A DNA stretch of 64,000 bases from Bolinopsis microptera. Its lineage: Eukaryota > Ctenophora > Tentaculata > Lobata > Bolinopsidae. The translations under genes were made by a program, and so were the position numbers. Of the stretch, positions 36,509 to 50,089 are shown in pieces. How positions within the stretch are numbered: the first letter of the stretch is position 1; each line of letters begins with the position of its first letter. A model generated the notes under the pieces. It was given only the letters and a program-made list of their open reading frames with translations, searched no databases and had not been told where the DNA came from. The stretch lies in contig NC_087073.1 of NCBI RefSeq assembly GCF_026151205.1, positions 21,657,270 through 21,721,269 of the forward strand, written 5' to 3'.

Positions 36509-39500
36509 CCTCGTCTCAATTTTCGTTTATCGCAAAATAGCGGAGACCTAATCATGAGTCAACCGGTGAATTACACATTTGTTTGGATATATTAAAAATC
36601 ATATGTTCAAATTGAATGTATACTTACTTAATGGTAATTAATTAAATAAGACATTTTGGAGAAACTATTTAGATTGAGGATTTTAGATTAAGTTCAAATA
36701 ATATATTAAATCTTGTATGCTCAAATACGTTGAGCCCAAATTCTGCAACAGTACGTTTTTTACAGTGTTATTAAAGTCTATTTCTGGCAACAGGGGTATG
36801 GATCCTTTGTTTACCTTTGATACATTTTCAGTTCGGTCCATAAATTAAAACTTGATTACTACCTTGAGTTAACATATTTGTGTAATGTATAGTGTATACT
36901 GCACTGTATATTATATAAATATAATACAATTGATTAATTAGAAGATTTCAATAGAAAAAGGTTCAGGTATTTAAATAAGAAAGAAATGTGTTATAATTCT
37001 TAAATTCGTAAAAATTATGAACTTACATAGTGTTGTGACAGTAAGCGGAGTAGTCTAGAAGCTTTCTTGAGGTTGTCTTGTGTCTACTGTACTCGTTGAC
37101 AGAATTCAGCTGAAATAGAAAGAGGGTTAAACTGAGTAGAATAATAATGCGTTGATAAAGACGTTGATAGTTGATAAACCTGATTGTTCCACTGTACAAA
37201 TATGCAAAAACATACATTTTGACGACGGAATCTCGTCGAACCATAGTAAATACAGTTATATGCCATCTGCAAAGCTACAGTAATATGTAAAACACGGCGG
37301 AGCTATTGAGGCCAACGTATACCAACTGATGTTTGGCCCGCCCTTATTATACATTCATCAAGTACCAACTCACGATAAACAACGCGACTAAATGATCACA
37401 ATATTTAACTATGAAGTGGACACCTTATTCGCCCGGAATATAGTTGTTGAATGTACGGGGCAGATTTAAGCGCCAAATATTGCGTGTAAATAATTGGATG
37501 TACATTATAATGACACACCTTGGTAAAGCGGATTAGTTAGTATGCTTGCTTATAGCCTTTTATGAACGATATTCCACTCATGTCCTGTTACGTCTGTAAC
37601 TATGGCGACGGGGACGGTTTACTAAGGAGAATTATGCAATTATATCATATATGAAGGAGAAGGTTGGACAGTGTTGCCAAGTTGGGCTGGGTTTAGATGT
37701 TAGAGTGATTACAACGATTTTAGGATCAAGTTCATTTTTATTCATTTCGTTCATTTCATGAACCAAGGGATTATTTGGCACTTCTGAGAGACTGAACATG
37801 TTAGTTCACATGCCCATTGCCCCTCTACCATAACAGATCAATTCTAAGTCAGTCCAGGCATAACTACTGCCCAAAAGCCTGTTCCAAATTTGTCTCAATC
37901 CAGTTCCAAAATCTCAACTACTCTGAAACCAAAATGGGACATTGCCCTTAGAGCCCTTTCTGAGCATGCTAGAGCCTCCAAACTTTTCAGGAATACTCCT
38001 AGTATCAATACCAATCGATTCTGATTGATTTCAACTCATTTCAGGCGATTTTATGGAAAGTTCATTTTTGTTCATTTCGTTCATTTCATGAACCAGGGGA
38101 TCATTTGGCACTTCTGATCAGTGACTGAACATGTTAGTTCCCATGCCCCTTATACCAGATCAATTTTAAGTCAGTCCAGGCATAACTACTGCCCCAAAAG
38201 CCTGTTCCAAATTTGTCTCAATTCTGTCTTACTGTTCCAAAATATCGGATTCATGAACTCTTAGGTTTACTATTCTGTGTGTGTGTGTGTGACTGTGAGT
38301 GTAACCACTATAATTAGCATTGCTTCGATTGAAGCACGGTTAGAGCCGCGCGCACGTGTAGACGGTGGAGTTACTGGGCACAGTAACCCTCAGACTGGGT
38401 GGCGCCCAGCCTTTCATTTCACCGAATGTCTATGTTAATGATAATTATAGCCTGGGGTCGCCAGTAACAGGAAAGTGTGGAGTATTGGTTATATGTGTGA
38501 GTAAGGGCCAATTGTAAACATGTAGGTGGACAAATATTTGTTATGACTAACGATATAATCTGCCGTACACATTAAGAGATTGTAACAATTACCCTCAATT
38601 TAACATGTTACCTGATTAAGAGATAATCTATGCTATGTATAGGTCACGTTCCCTGATTTCTAAAGCCGCTCTCAATTACTATCTGTAATTTGACCCTGGA
38701 AATGTAACTAATTGAACAAATGGCAGATAATATTAATGATAAAATATAATATCGAGCTTGGAGGGGTTAATCAAAAGAAGCTATCAAATAAAGTGAATTG
38801 TTAAATGAATGTACTTAATTTAAAAAATAAAATAACAACCTTTATCCTATAAGTATAATATAATATGAAGATCATCGAGCTTTGAGAACTGAGAAGTGAA
38901 GAAGTCTACCATCTTGCAGATGAAACTATATGAAACACAATCGAGTTTATGAATTAATTCTTCGATTTATCGATCCGCTCGTCTTAATATTATCTCTCTA
39001 TCTAAAATTATCGAGTTAAGGTTTAAAAAGCAACTGTCGAAATTGTAAGTATTTCATGATAAATCATAGCTCAAGATGGCTAATCTAGTTATTCTAGCCG
39101 CCACATTAACAAATACTTAATACTTATTCATGGCAAACTCTAAACAAATAAATTGAATATTCGCATAAAATCGGAACTTTTGTCTTAGTATTATATTATA
39201 TCGCTAAAACGATTAATCTGAACTTATAGAAATACGTGAGAGTCAATTTCTTACCTTGAGCGAGTCCTTCGCAATTGACGGAAGCAATCATCTCGAAGAG
39301 GGAGGGAATGGAATTCAGCTAAAATAGAAAGAGAGTTAAACTAAGTAGAATAATTATGCGCAGCTGCGTTGATAAAGACGTTGATACTTAATAAACCTGA
39401 TAGTTCCACTGTGCAAATATGCAAAACCATAAATTTCGACGACGGAATCTCGTCGAACCATTTACCATGGTAAAAACAGTTATATGGCATTACATCTGCA

Positions 39501-41001
39501 AAGCTACAGTTCTCAAATGTAAAACACGGCGGAGCAATTGAGGCCAACATATACCCACTGACTTTTGGACCACTACACCCTATACATGTATAAAGTACCA
39601 ACTCACGATAAATTATATCATATAGCAAGGAAGGCTATGTAATTTACCTAGAAAAATTTCTCAGTGAGACAGAGGAAACTATATCATGTTGTTGAGGACA
39701 GCTTCGCAGTTATATATTAATATGAAGGAGAAGGTTAGACAGTATAGCCAAGTTGGGCTGGGTTTAGAGTGATTATAACGATTTTACCGTCGAAGCTTGT
39801 TACATCTTTATACTCTCACCAGCATGGCAGCATGTGCAGTTACATCTAAAATGACTGCGTATATCGTTAAATTTATAGTTAAAGACAAGTTAAGGCCGGT
39901 ACGCGTACGGTACCTTTGAAATAAATGAGACAACTGAAAACAATAAAGCTAGCAGTAAAAACATCGCTGCTGATATAAGCTACGTCATAAACCGCTAATG
40001 ATAATGGTACTGAATTATTATGGTTAATTTGACACGGCAACTCGTGTATGTTCTACTTGAGACTGTCTCCGTGGTAACCAGAGTTTGAAATATTCAGATT
40101 CATCTTATATTATGCGGAAGGAGCTATCACACTCACCAGTCACCATTCTATAAGTATTAACCATGTACACGCTATTACATTTTAATTGAGCTCAAATAGT
40201 TTACACAGGGCGGTTGCCTTTTTTCCATTCAATCCTTATATAGCGAATCCGGAATCAGGGTAGAATAATAATGAACAGTGCGTTGATAAAGACGCTGATA
40301 AACCTGATTGGCCCACTACTATACATTCATCAAGTGCCAACTCACGATAAACAACGCGATCATTGATCACAACATAATATTATGTAACTATATAGTGGAC
40401 ACCTTATTCGGGATATATTTGTTGAATGTACAGGGGAAGATTTAAGGGCCAAACATTGAGAATGAGTGTAAACAAATGTGTACCTGAGAAAAATGTTCTG
40501 AGTGAGACTGACGAAAACTATATTATGTTATTGAGGACAGCTTTGTAGTAATAATAATATGAAGAAGAAGGTTGGACAGTGTTACCAAGTAAGGCTTGGA
40601 GTGATAATAACGATTTTACCGTAGAAGATTGTCATAAATAGCATACGTAAGGGTAACAAAGTAACAAGATTTACAACAGTTTCAAGAATTAAAATAGCAA
40701 ATTATATAAAAGTGTCAAACAGTATAATTATATAAAATAAATTTAGTCAAGTGTTGCAATTGGCAGAGTACATTACAGACTACAGAGCTGAGGTAACGGA
40801 AATCGTCCACTGCTACTTATATTATATCTAACATGAAATGGCAAATAAGAATGTGAAATTAAAATTTCGATTTCGATTGAACAGTAGTTTGAATTAAACA
40901 GTTGTTCGCCTAGAATTTGAGAAAAAGAACAGATGTGAGGATTAACGAGAATTTTTAAGTGTGTACACAATTGCATGTTAAACTCCATGATTTTATATTT
41001 A
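36509..41001. repeat. Repeat island with three related segments
   Basis: Three copies of one family lie here: 37085-37735, 39310-39790 and 40255-40625. They share GCGTTGATAAAGACG, GACGGAATCTCGTCGAACC, TACATTCATCAAGTACCAAC and the closing GAAGGTTGGACAGTGTT. A separate 170-base direct repeat (TTCATTTCATGAACCA, CAGGCATAACTACTGCC) occurs at 37731-37910 and 38056-38225. A piece near 38340-38470 carries the GCCTGGGGTC end seen in the 26-27 kb element. No gene is seen. Confidence 0.7.
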
Positions 41002-44000
41002 CTCCAGTAGCAGGGAATAGTTGAGTGTGCACTTCGATGTACACGATTTCTGACAACACAGGGTTGTTTGTTAGATCATTCTTAACCAAAATCGTTTAGG
41101 TACGCAATTTGTGTCGCTAGACATAACCCTACAGGGCAACTTTTCTAAATTACCCTCAGTCGCGTATACGGGATTTTTGTATTTCAGCTCCTGAAGGTCA
41201 TAGAGACTTCAATTTTAGCTTAAAATTACCGCAATGGCCATATTTATATACAAGTTATGAAGCAACATAAGGTCTCCAGTGCTTTGTTTTATAGATATTG
41301 ACAAAAAACTGTTTTTTGGCTCAGCGAACCAAAAATGGGACTGAATTTTGGTAACTTGAACTAGGAAGATCGTAGAGACTTGAATTTTAGCTTAAAATGA
41401 GCGCAAACATCACATTTATATACAATTTATAAAGCAATATAAGCCCTTTAATGCTTATTTGTTAAGATATTGACAAAAATCGGCCATTTTGGCTACACGC
41501 GCGAGGAAAAATACCAAATTGGGCAACAACTTTGGTCTTTTTTTGACCAGTTTTGTGCTCAAGTTTTTAAAATGTGCTTTGATGTTGTAGATCGGGTGTT
41601 TTCTTCCAATATGGGTTTCGGTATAAATCCGGATGCACCCGGTTCATGGGTGATAAGGGTTAAAAACCCTAAAATGTCAGGCAATGGGCGAGACAATTGT
41701 CTGAATTTGGTTATAAAAACACTTGCACTCTTTGCTAGGGTTTGCTTTTTTCTGCTACATTGATCCGATTTCTAACTACTAATCATCCCCCTCTACATCA
41801 TTCTCTTTTAGATACATGATTTCTATAAGTTCTTAAAGGTACATCCGGCATGATGTAAAGTCTATATCAAAGCATTTAAATGTGGTCTTAACAAGTTGCA
41901 AGATATTCAAGTTCGCTAATAAAACAAAGATTGTAGGTTATCGTTCTTTTCCATATCGAGTAATTTTGGCTACACATTTGAGGAAAGATACCAAATCGGT
42001 TTACCAAACGAAGATTGTAGGTTATCTATTATTCTTTACATGATTATTGACGCAACTTCATAGTCAAAGCTGTATTATTTTAAATATTTAATATTTATCC
42101 ACACTCTCCATAAGAATATTATTGGGAGTCATTTTTGTGGTTAAAATTCGATTAAATCAGTATTTCCAAGCAAAAAACTGTCCCAAATTTCTCCTCCGAA
42201 TATGGTCCGCTAGTTCGAAATTTTAGCACTTATAAACGTTATTGTTAGACATTACATTAACTAGTGTAATACCACTGAGACCAGATGTAGTGATCTATTC
42301 AGATAAAGCGAAGAATGTGCATCTGAATGAAGAGAAATTTTCTGATCAAGAGAAAAGAATATGAAGAGATATCAGCAATTTTTTTTTTAAATCTAGACAC
42401 TTATTTTACTTCGGAGTATTCCAACAGCCATATTGTTACACAAGTGCAACCAGCCAATTACAGGAAGCCGAAGGATTTGTTTTTAGCCAGTGACGGTTAA
42501 GGTAGTGTGTACCATACTTTCTTCGCCCGAGACTTTGCTGCAATGTGCAGCTCCTCATTTAACCCTCACACCCGATTTCTCGAGTATTCGGCTGAGTAGA
42601 CCGGGGGGCTGCATAGACCACTCACGATCCTTAGCTGAATGTCAACGACACTCACCCCACGACCAGGCAGGCAGTGGGATTTGAACCCGCAACCTCACGA
42701 TTGCAAAGCTGGCTAACCAACTGCGCTACCTGGCCGTAAAATTGACAGAAGAGATTGCAAGCTCCAGACAGTAGCAGTTCGAGGCATTTACAACTGCATC
42801 CTCCAAACATTTATGAACCACTGCACCTGATCGTAAACACTAAAGAGAAAAAGGCCTGCACGAAGATCGCTGAAATTAGCATGAGGGCATCATACACCAT
42901 CTATCTGCCCAGAAACACCATTATATGGACAGATGATTGGGAGTTAGTCCAGGACTAGTAATTGCATAGTAGGAGCGTATAATGTTTGTAGAATGTAATT
43001 ATTTTTACAAACTACCGTTCAAAATTTATAGATCAAGTGATTGCCTACCCACAATTATATTACAACGTCGTGGGGTCAGTTGATATTGTTGCTAAAAATC
43101 AGGAACAAGCGTCTTGAAACAGGATACCATGAATCTGTATAAGTTTTAAGTAGTTTCATTCTACGTTTAATATTATTATTGGGTCGTTTACTTTAAAGTT
43201 ATATTTGGCCATTTTATAGCCTCCCCCTCAAAAAGCCCACAATTGCTCAATATTATGTAAAAGAAGGATTTACTACAATCTTTATTTTATTAGTGAACTT
43301 GAATATCTTGCAACTTGTTAAGACCACATTAAAATGCTTTGATATAGACTTTACATCATGCCGGATGTACCTTTAAGAACTTATAGAAATCATGTATCTA
43401 AAAGAGAATGATGTAGTGGGGGATGATTAGTAGTTAGAAATCGGATCAATGTAGCAGAAAAAAGCAAACCCTAGCAAAGAGTGCAAGTGTTTTTATAACC
43501 AAATTCAGACAATTGTCTCGCCCATTGCCTGACATTTTAGGGTTTTTAACCCTTATCACCCATGAACCGGGTGCATCCGGATTTATACCGAAACCCATAT
43601 TGGAAGAAAACACCCGATCTACAACATCAAAGCACATTTTAAAAACTTGAGCACAAAACTGGTCAAAAAAAGACCAAAGTTGTTGCCCAATTTGGTATTT
43701 TTCCTCGCGCGTGTAGCCAAAATGGCCGATTTTTGTCAATATCTTAACAAATAAGCATTAAAGGGCTTATATTGCTTTATAAATTGTATATAAATGTGAT
43801 GTTTGCGCTCATTTTAAGCTAAAATTCAAGTCTCTACGATCTTCCTAGTTCAAGTTACCAAAATTCAGTCCCATTTTTGGTTTGCTGAGCCAAAAAACAG
43901 TTTTTTGTCAATATCTATAAAACAAAGCACTGGAGACCTTATGTTGCTTCATAACTTGTATATAAATATGGCCATTGCGGTAATTTTAAGCTAAAATTGA

Positions 44001-44207
44001 AGTCTCTATGACCTTCAGGAGCTGAAATACAAAAATCCCGTATACGCGACTGAGGGTAATTTAGAAAAGTTGCCCTGTAGGGTTATGTCTAGCGACACAA
44101 ATTGCGTACCTAAACGATTTTGGTTAAGAATGATCTAACAAACAACCCTGTGTTGTCAGAAATCGTGTACATCGAAGTGCACACTCAACTATTCCCTGCT
44201 ACTAGAG
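41002..44207. mobile_element. Large inverted-repeat element, arms about 930 bases
   Basis: The left arm (41002-41937) and right arm (about 43273-44207) are inverse complements at near identity; each starts with TAGTAGCAGGGAATAG or CAGTAGCAGGGAATAG at its outer end. A 97-codon frame is conserved in both arms (41470-41763 plus, 43446-43739 minus), which is a consequence of arm identity rather than proof of coding. The 1.3 kb spacer contains a tRNA-headed SINE-like repeat. No transposase is seen, so the element is non-autonomous or a segmental inverted duplication. Confidence 0.85.
42490..42737 (-). mobile_element. tRNA-derived SINE-like repeat (tRNA head on minus strand)
   Basis: The minus strand starts GGCCAGGTAGCGCAGTTGG near 42735, with a B box GGTTCAAATCC and a TGC-type anticodon loop, but the stems are imperfect. 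The downstream part includes GGGTTAAATGAGGAGC, also found in the repeat at 59650-59842, whose tRNA-like head is different. A functional tRNA is unlikely. Confidence 0.7.
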
Positions 44208-47200
44208 TAATTTGGCAGTTTAAGATGGATAGATGAAGCCAAAATGAGGACGACAATGCGAGACTTTCAATAAAGAAATTACCAATATCCTATGACACCA
44301 TGACATGACACCATATAAATTGTGTCAAAGAGCATTGAGCACGACTAAGGTCCCGGGTGAATGTCAACCTAATCAGGTATGAGGTAATGAGAAATAATGC
44401 TAGCTCTATGCCTTATTCTTTCTCAGAATCAGTAACACTATCTATATATATAGTGCAACTTAATGATCAGGCTTTCCGATAAAAGATATTTACCGGCAAC
44501 TTTCTTAAACAATAATCACACATTGATTTATTAAGTCTATCGGTCAGAGAACAGAAAACAGGGATGTGCTACTTAAAACACACGAAATAACTGGGACCAG
44601 TGCAAATACGTAAAGTCATATTTTACCTGATTGTTAGTAGAGTCAGTTTAATTTACTCCATGTCTAATGTCTATGATAACTAGGATGAATGATGCTTCGT
44701 CATAAAGTAAATCGTAGACGTGATTGCATTGACACTGACAGATGTACCAATAACCAAAGGTTCAAATAATCAAAAGTGAGCTAATATGTTCTTCGCAGAT
44801 GGATGAATAGAGAACTAAGTGCTGCAGATTGATCATTAAATATCACAAAAGAGCGACACTAATGACTAAAAGCATTGTAAACTAACATGGTACGATAGCA
44901 TGATACGATAGCACACTAGTTAGACCAAGACAAAATAGATGAAATTGCAAAAGTGAAACGGAAAATAAAAGCCAACACCACGTATAGCAAGATAATAATG
45001 TTAATTATAACGAGGATCGAGAGGTACTGAGGTAGTCATGACAATCGCAGTTTGCTAAAAACGTCGGTGAATAGTATTCTATGTCATAAACAGCCAATGA
45101 TCAGCTATAATAGTACGGTTTATTTTACACGGTGACTCGTTCTACTTGAAACTGTCTCAATGGTAACAGAGTTTAAAATGTTCTTACTCTTAGTCTTAGT
45201 CTTACAGGAGATCTACACGGTGAATGTAAGTGGGTCTGGGAATCTATGGCGTAAGACTCTACGGTGGAAAACTTTACGGTGGCGCCGTACAAAAACAACA
45301 GGTGTAAAAAACAGGACTATTAGGTGGCAAAGTCTATAATCAGGCATGAGATAGTAAGATAAAGAACTTAAGAAATAATGCGAGCAAACAAATGTTATAT
45401 TTTTTTATCGATATTGATAAATTGGCAGGTGTCCCTCATTAAATTTATGAGTTACAGGAGTTGCAAGAGTGGCAAATTCGAATTCGAAACAATAAATTTG
45501 GATTAAACAGTTGTTTGCCTAAAATTTGTGACAAAGAACAGGCAAGGGGATATACAAGGATTTCTAAAGTTATGATATTACACGATATAAATTGTGTCAG
45601 TGGTCACATAAGCCTGTCCTATCCCAGGTAAATATCAATATATAATCAGGTACTAGATAGTAAGAAATAATGCGAGCTCTCAGCATATATCTCAGAGTCA
45701 GTATCACTATCGAAATATATTGTGGATTGAACGACTGAAAGATTAGGTTTATTAAATTCCGAGACAAAATATTTAACGGCAGCTTCCTGAGAACAGAACA
45801 CGGGGATTTGAAACTTAAAACACACGAGATAGCCGGAACCAGTACAAATAAGTGAAGCTATATTTTAACTAATTATTCTTAGAAGACTGTTTATGGTTTA
45901 GTTGACTCTGAGATCAAACCTTCACTACAAGAGGCTTCGTCATAAAAGTAAAAGTTGAAAGTATACGTGATCCGGATGCAATAACAGATATATTAAACGT
46001 TCAAATCATTTTACACCTACGCTAAAAACTTGTCCACCAACACTGTACAAACTACAAAAACATTTGATTGGCAGACGGATAGATAAAGAACGAATTATGA
46101 ACTATAGACCACAGAATGATCGTTGAATATCATAAAAGAACGGCACAAGTGCACAACACACAAAGGCGATATGAACTGATATGGAAGTTAGACCTAGGCA
46201 AAATTGAAAGAATCGCACTAACTGGGCCGCGCTCAGCCTGTCATTCCGCCTAATCTCTATTAATGAACATAATAGCCTGGGGTCCTCAGGTAAAAGCAAG
46301 CACTGATAACAGAAACAAAGAATCATATTTCACTTGTGTTGTTCCGTTGACCAAAACAAGTGCTAACAGACTAGATGGTTGATGAAATAAGCCTCTTGAC
46401 TCCCATTGTGTGAAATTACTAACACTAGCAGTAACCGGTGTTTCTTTAAGGTGGGGTCAAGAGAGACAGACAATAACACACGGAATTAAAGAGGAATTAA
46501 AGAGGAATTAAAGAGGAATTAAAGAGGAATTAAAGAGGAATTAAAGAGGAATTAAACATGAAATTACCAAGGAGAACACTAACGAACTCGTCTTGGCTAT
46601 ACATCAATTAGAAAATGTTATTTATTAAATTTGAGATTTTTACACAACTTGGCCCATTTAGATGAGCTATACAATACTCTGTAAAAGATAACATAATATA
46701 GAATATAATTGTCTGGGAGGATGACTGTAAAATTTGGGGAAAAAAGTATCCTGTGGTTAAACAAAGCACAGATACTAACAGAAACAAATCAAACGTTTGG
46801 TTCGATCCACACTACTGATATGTAAGATCAGACACAGCAAATTATGACGCTCTCAAAGCATTTCACAATAAAGGATAATTTATATAGATAAATTATTAAC
46901 AGGAAAATTGTTTTAATTTTGGTTCATCGAATGTTTTATATCAGATGTTGATTTCTTAAAGATAGGTGTATATTTTTGCTATTATTTCTATGAAAGGGGA
47001 GGTACGGATAAAGTACCAAACCTTATTGTGTATATTTGGTTGCAACTCCGGTAAATGATGAAACATGTCTCTTATGAGAGTGATACCGTGAGTTGCTTCC
47101 TTTTTTTTAAAATTAATTTATATAGATTAACTCCCGATTTCAATTCAGGGAGACTAATCTATTCTTGCAAAAATGTTAAAACAAACTAAATATTTTACAA

Positions 47201-47919
47201 CATCTAGGATTAAGGACAAAGTGACTAATATAGAGTACGAGAACACATGATTTCCATCACAATGCGATCTATTAAATAAGTAATAACTAGGATTAAATAT
47301 CTTAATCCATCATCAAAGATTGTACAGTATGAATATCAGACCATTAAAGCGTTTTTCTACGATCCAATTCAGAATTTTGACACTAACTGTAAAGGAAAAA
47401 GGTGCAGGGCAGAACTAATCTATAGATCACATCTAAGAGATTTCTTTCGATCACAGGCCTTCTTTGAAAACGTCAAAAAGGTAGCCGGGCCCGAACAGGC
47501 AGTCCGAAAGAAATAAAAACTACAAACAGACAGTATAATGGTCAACATCAATCTGACATATTTTGTTCCTTCTGAACCCTGAACCTCTTGATTTGGATTT
47601 AAGTAACACGATCTTAGTTCGGAAATTTAATTCAAATGCATAGCATGAGTATATAAAAGAAAATCTTCAGATAACTGCAAACTGATTGACAAACTAAACC
47701 ATCCCTCATCAGAGTGGTAGTCATGACAGGACCATGTTACTTTGATATTAAGTAAAGCTAACATCTTTCGCTAGGGTCTTTAAACGAAGTAAATGTCGGG
47801 CAGCTAAATATAAACAAGTGTAGACAACTGGACGATTTTTTAAAAATGTCGTACGAGCAATCGAAAAGGTCATCAAAATATATCTTAACTACAGGAACAA
47901 CATAAACATGAAGGAGCAG
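44208..47919. repeat. Continuation of the repeat island; no gene seen
   Basis: Segments 44320-44650 and 45590-45860 are diverged copies of each other (both with ATATAAATTGTGTCA, GAAATAATGC and CAGAGTCAGT-like text). 45060-45180 resembles 39970-40100 (GTCATAAAC...CTACTTGA...CTGTCTC). A MITE-type end is near 46220-46295, and an 11-base tandem repeat of GAATTAAAGAG (about 7 copies) is at 46481-46555. Confidence 0.6.
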
Positions 47920-49165
47920 AGGCACATATTAGGTGCGGTGAAAAAATCGAAATTATGCGGTACCGCACCCGACTATAAAGGTAAAATGTGCGGTAAGGTG
48001 CGGTAAATTTGTACGAATTATGCGGCAAATGTGCGGCGATTTTTTCGAAATTTGTGCGGGAACTGTGCGGTTTTTTTTTGCATTTTCTCAAGGACTTTGG
48101 AAATTCTAAACGTATAACCGCCGCTCTTATCAAAAATAGGTCTGTTTATGTGTTACTGAGGGTGTAGTTCTTTGTACTAAGACCATGATTGAACCTATAT
48201 TGAGATTCAGTTATCTGAGAATCGAACAGTGACTTGATCTGGTAGAGATCAGGAATCAGGATACAGTTATTTGAAGACGCCTCTTGATAGAGTCGATCAG
48301 ATCCCATTCGTGATCACAAATATGTGACACGCTTGTTGGCATTGATCGTCAGTACTTGTGAACCATTCGATCCAAGATCCATTAAGCCCACTATAAAACC
48401 AACGCTGCAACGAATAAAGCTCATTACCCTTTACACCTACTTCTTCTATTATCACCTACAAATGATAACTGATACACTATAATCGAAGTACGGTAACGAC
48501 GAGGGTTCCATAATGGCTAGGGTCACGGTCCCGAAAGGGCTTGGATCACGGTCCCGAAAGGGCCTGGGTAACGGTCCCGAAAGGGCCTGGGTCACGGTCC
48601 CGAAAAGGCCTGAGTCACGTGTCCTAAGCATGAGTTCCAAAAGGGCCTGGGTCACGGTCCCGAAAGGGCCTGGGTCAGGGTCCCGAAAGGGCCTGGGTCA
48701 GGGTCCCGAAAGGGCCTGGGTCAGGGTCCCGAAAGGGCCTGGGTCAGGGTCCCGAAAGGGCCTGGGTCACGGTCCCGAAAGGGCCTGGGTCAGGGTCCCG
48801 AAAGGGCCTGGGTCACGGTCCCGAAAGGTCCTCGGTCACGTGGTAACCGGGTCACGTGACCTAAGCATGAGTTCCAAAAGGGCCTGGGTCACGGTCCCGA
48901 AAGGGCCTGGGTCAGGGTCCCGAAAGGGCCTGGGTCAGGGTCCTAAAAGGGCCCGACTTTTAACATATTTTGGTTTTTACACTCGAAAATCTTAACGCGA
49001 AAATTTCAAAATTATGCGAAATTACGCGGAAGATGCTAGATTATGCGGAAATATGCAGATAATTACAAAATGTGCGGAAATGTGCGGAAAACAATAAATT
49101 ATGCGGAAGTGTGCGGAAAACGGTAAATTGTGCGATCCCGCACCCATCGCACCTAATATGTGCCC
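47920..49165. mobile_element. Inverted-repeat element with GGCACATATTAGGTGCG ends and internal minisatellite
   Basis: The left end GGCACATATTAGGTGCGGTG (about 47935) is inverted at 49146-49167 (CGCACCTAATATGTGCC). Next to each end are many short sub-terminal repeats of the type TGTGCGG(A/T)AA or TATGCGGTA. Sub-terminal repeats of this type are typical of DNA transposons whose transposase binds several sites. The centre holds a 23-base minisatellite. No transposase frame is present. Confidence 0.7.
48517..48955. repeat. Minisatellite, 23-base unit, about 19 copies
   Basis: The unit is CGGTCCCGAAAGGGCCTGGG plus TCA, alternating with AGGGTCCCG variants. Two degenerate units near 48620 and 48845 share GTCACGTG...CTAAGCATGAG, showing a higher-order duplication of about 240 bases. 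Because 23 is not a multiple of three, each frame stays open across many units; the 160-codon frame here is an artefact. Confidence 0.95.
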
Positions 49166-49479
49166 ATGTGAAGGAGGTACCGAAGTTACTGTGCAGTGTG
49201 ATAACAGTAACACGAGGTGCAGTGAGCAGCACATCACTGATGACACTCATATCGCTCGATTTTACAATCCAATAATCAAATTTTACAATCTAACTCAGCG
49301 CGCGGCTCCTCTAGCTAATACGTTACTTTTCTCCAATTGGCAGTTTGCGTGCACGTGTCTTTTCTGAGGCCCCAATTGGTTCTAAATGATCACGTGAATG
49401 CTGGTCACGCGCACATCAACTTCCAATGAGCGTACTGCCATTTTTTCTGAGGCGATGGAGGTCGTAAATCACTCAGCCC

Positions 49480-49930
49480 GAATAAAGATTTGGCGGAATG
49501 ACAGGCTGAGCGCGGCCCAGTAAAATAATTATAAACATTTATTTACGCTGCTGCCCGGAATGACAGGCTATGCACCGCACGAAGCGTGAACCATTGACCA
49601 CGTTGCATGTATCGTGTACTCCGACAGCGCGCAGACAGGCGAACTCTTTGCGCATGATATGAAGAAAGAAATGAAATTTATTTATCAAGTCAGACTGAGT
49701 GGAGTTGGGTTAAAAACATATAAGAGATACGATGCTTATAAATTTCTAACCTACCAATCCGCGCGCCGAGTTGGAATCGTCGACGGTCTAATATTTGAAA
49801 CAAATATTTTACGATCATCATCCGTTAAGTTTGTAGTGCGATGCAGTACTGGGCCGCGCCGTGCATCTTCCCGCAACCACTTAATTCTGTAGATCGGCAA
49901 GATGCAAAAGATTGACATCATGAATCAAGA
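49480..49930. repeat. GC-rich dispersed repeat related to the 24.9-25.7 kb block
   Basis: GCGCGCCGAGTTGGAATCGT plus CGACGG (about 49760-49787) and ACTGGGCCGCGCCGTGCATC (49847) match the blocks at 25700-25735 and 24917-24940. The piece 49487-49521 has the GGCGGAATGACAGGCTGAGC text seen at 46220-46250 in reverse. Confidence 0.6.
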
Positions 49931-50089
49931 AGATTCTAAAATTCATAACACGTTTCTTCAAGAAATTAGCAGAGCCGATGCCTTCTCTCATCGTGCCCTA
50001 AACATTCCATCTGCTTTCTTGATCAATAAATGCCTAGCAGCACCAAACAGCAGCCGTGTACCTCTTTCGACTCCGTGGAGTCCCTGATG

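Noticed and set aside
41470-41763. 97-codon frame found twice (also 43446-43739 minus)
   Set aside because: Both lie in the identical arms of the inverted element; conservation between them follows from arm identity. No recognisable domain.
42665-42737. Functional tRNA gene (TGC-like anticodon)
   Set aside because: Stem mismatches in the D and anticodon arms and a conserved non-tRNA tail shared with another repeat indicate a SINE.
48513-48995. 160-codon frame of PKGLGSRSRKG-like repeats
   Set aside because: It is a translation of the 23-base minisatellite, whose three frames are used in turn.
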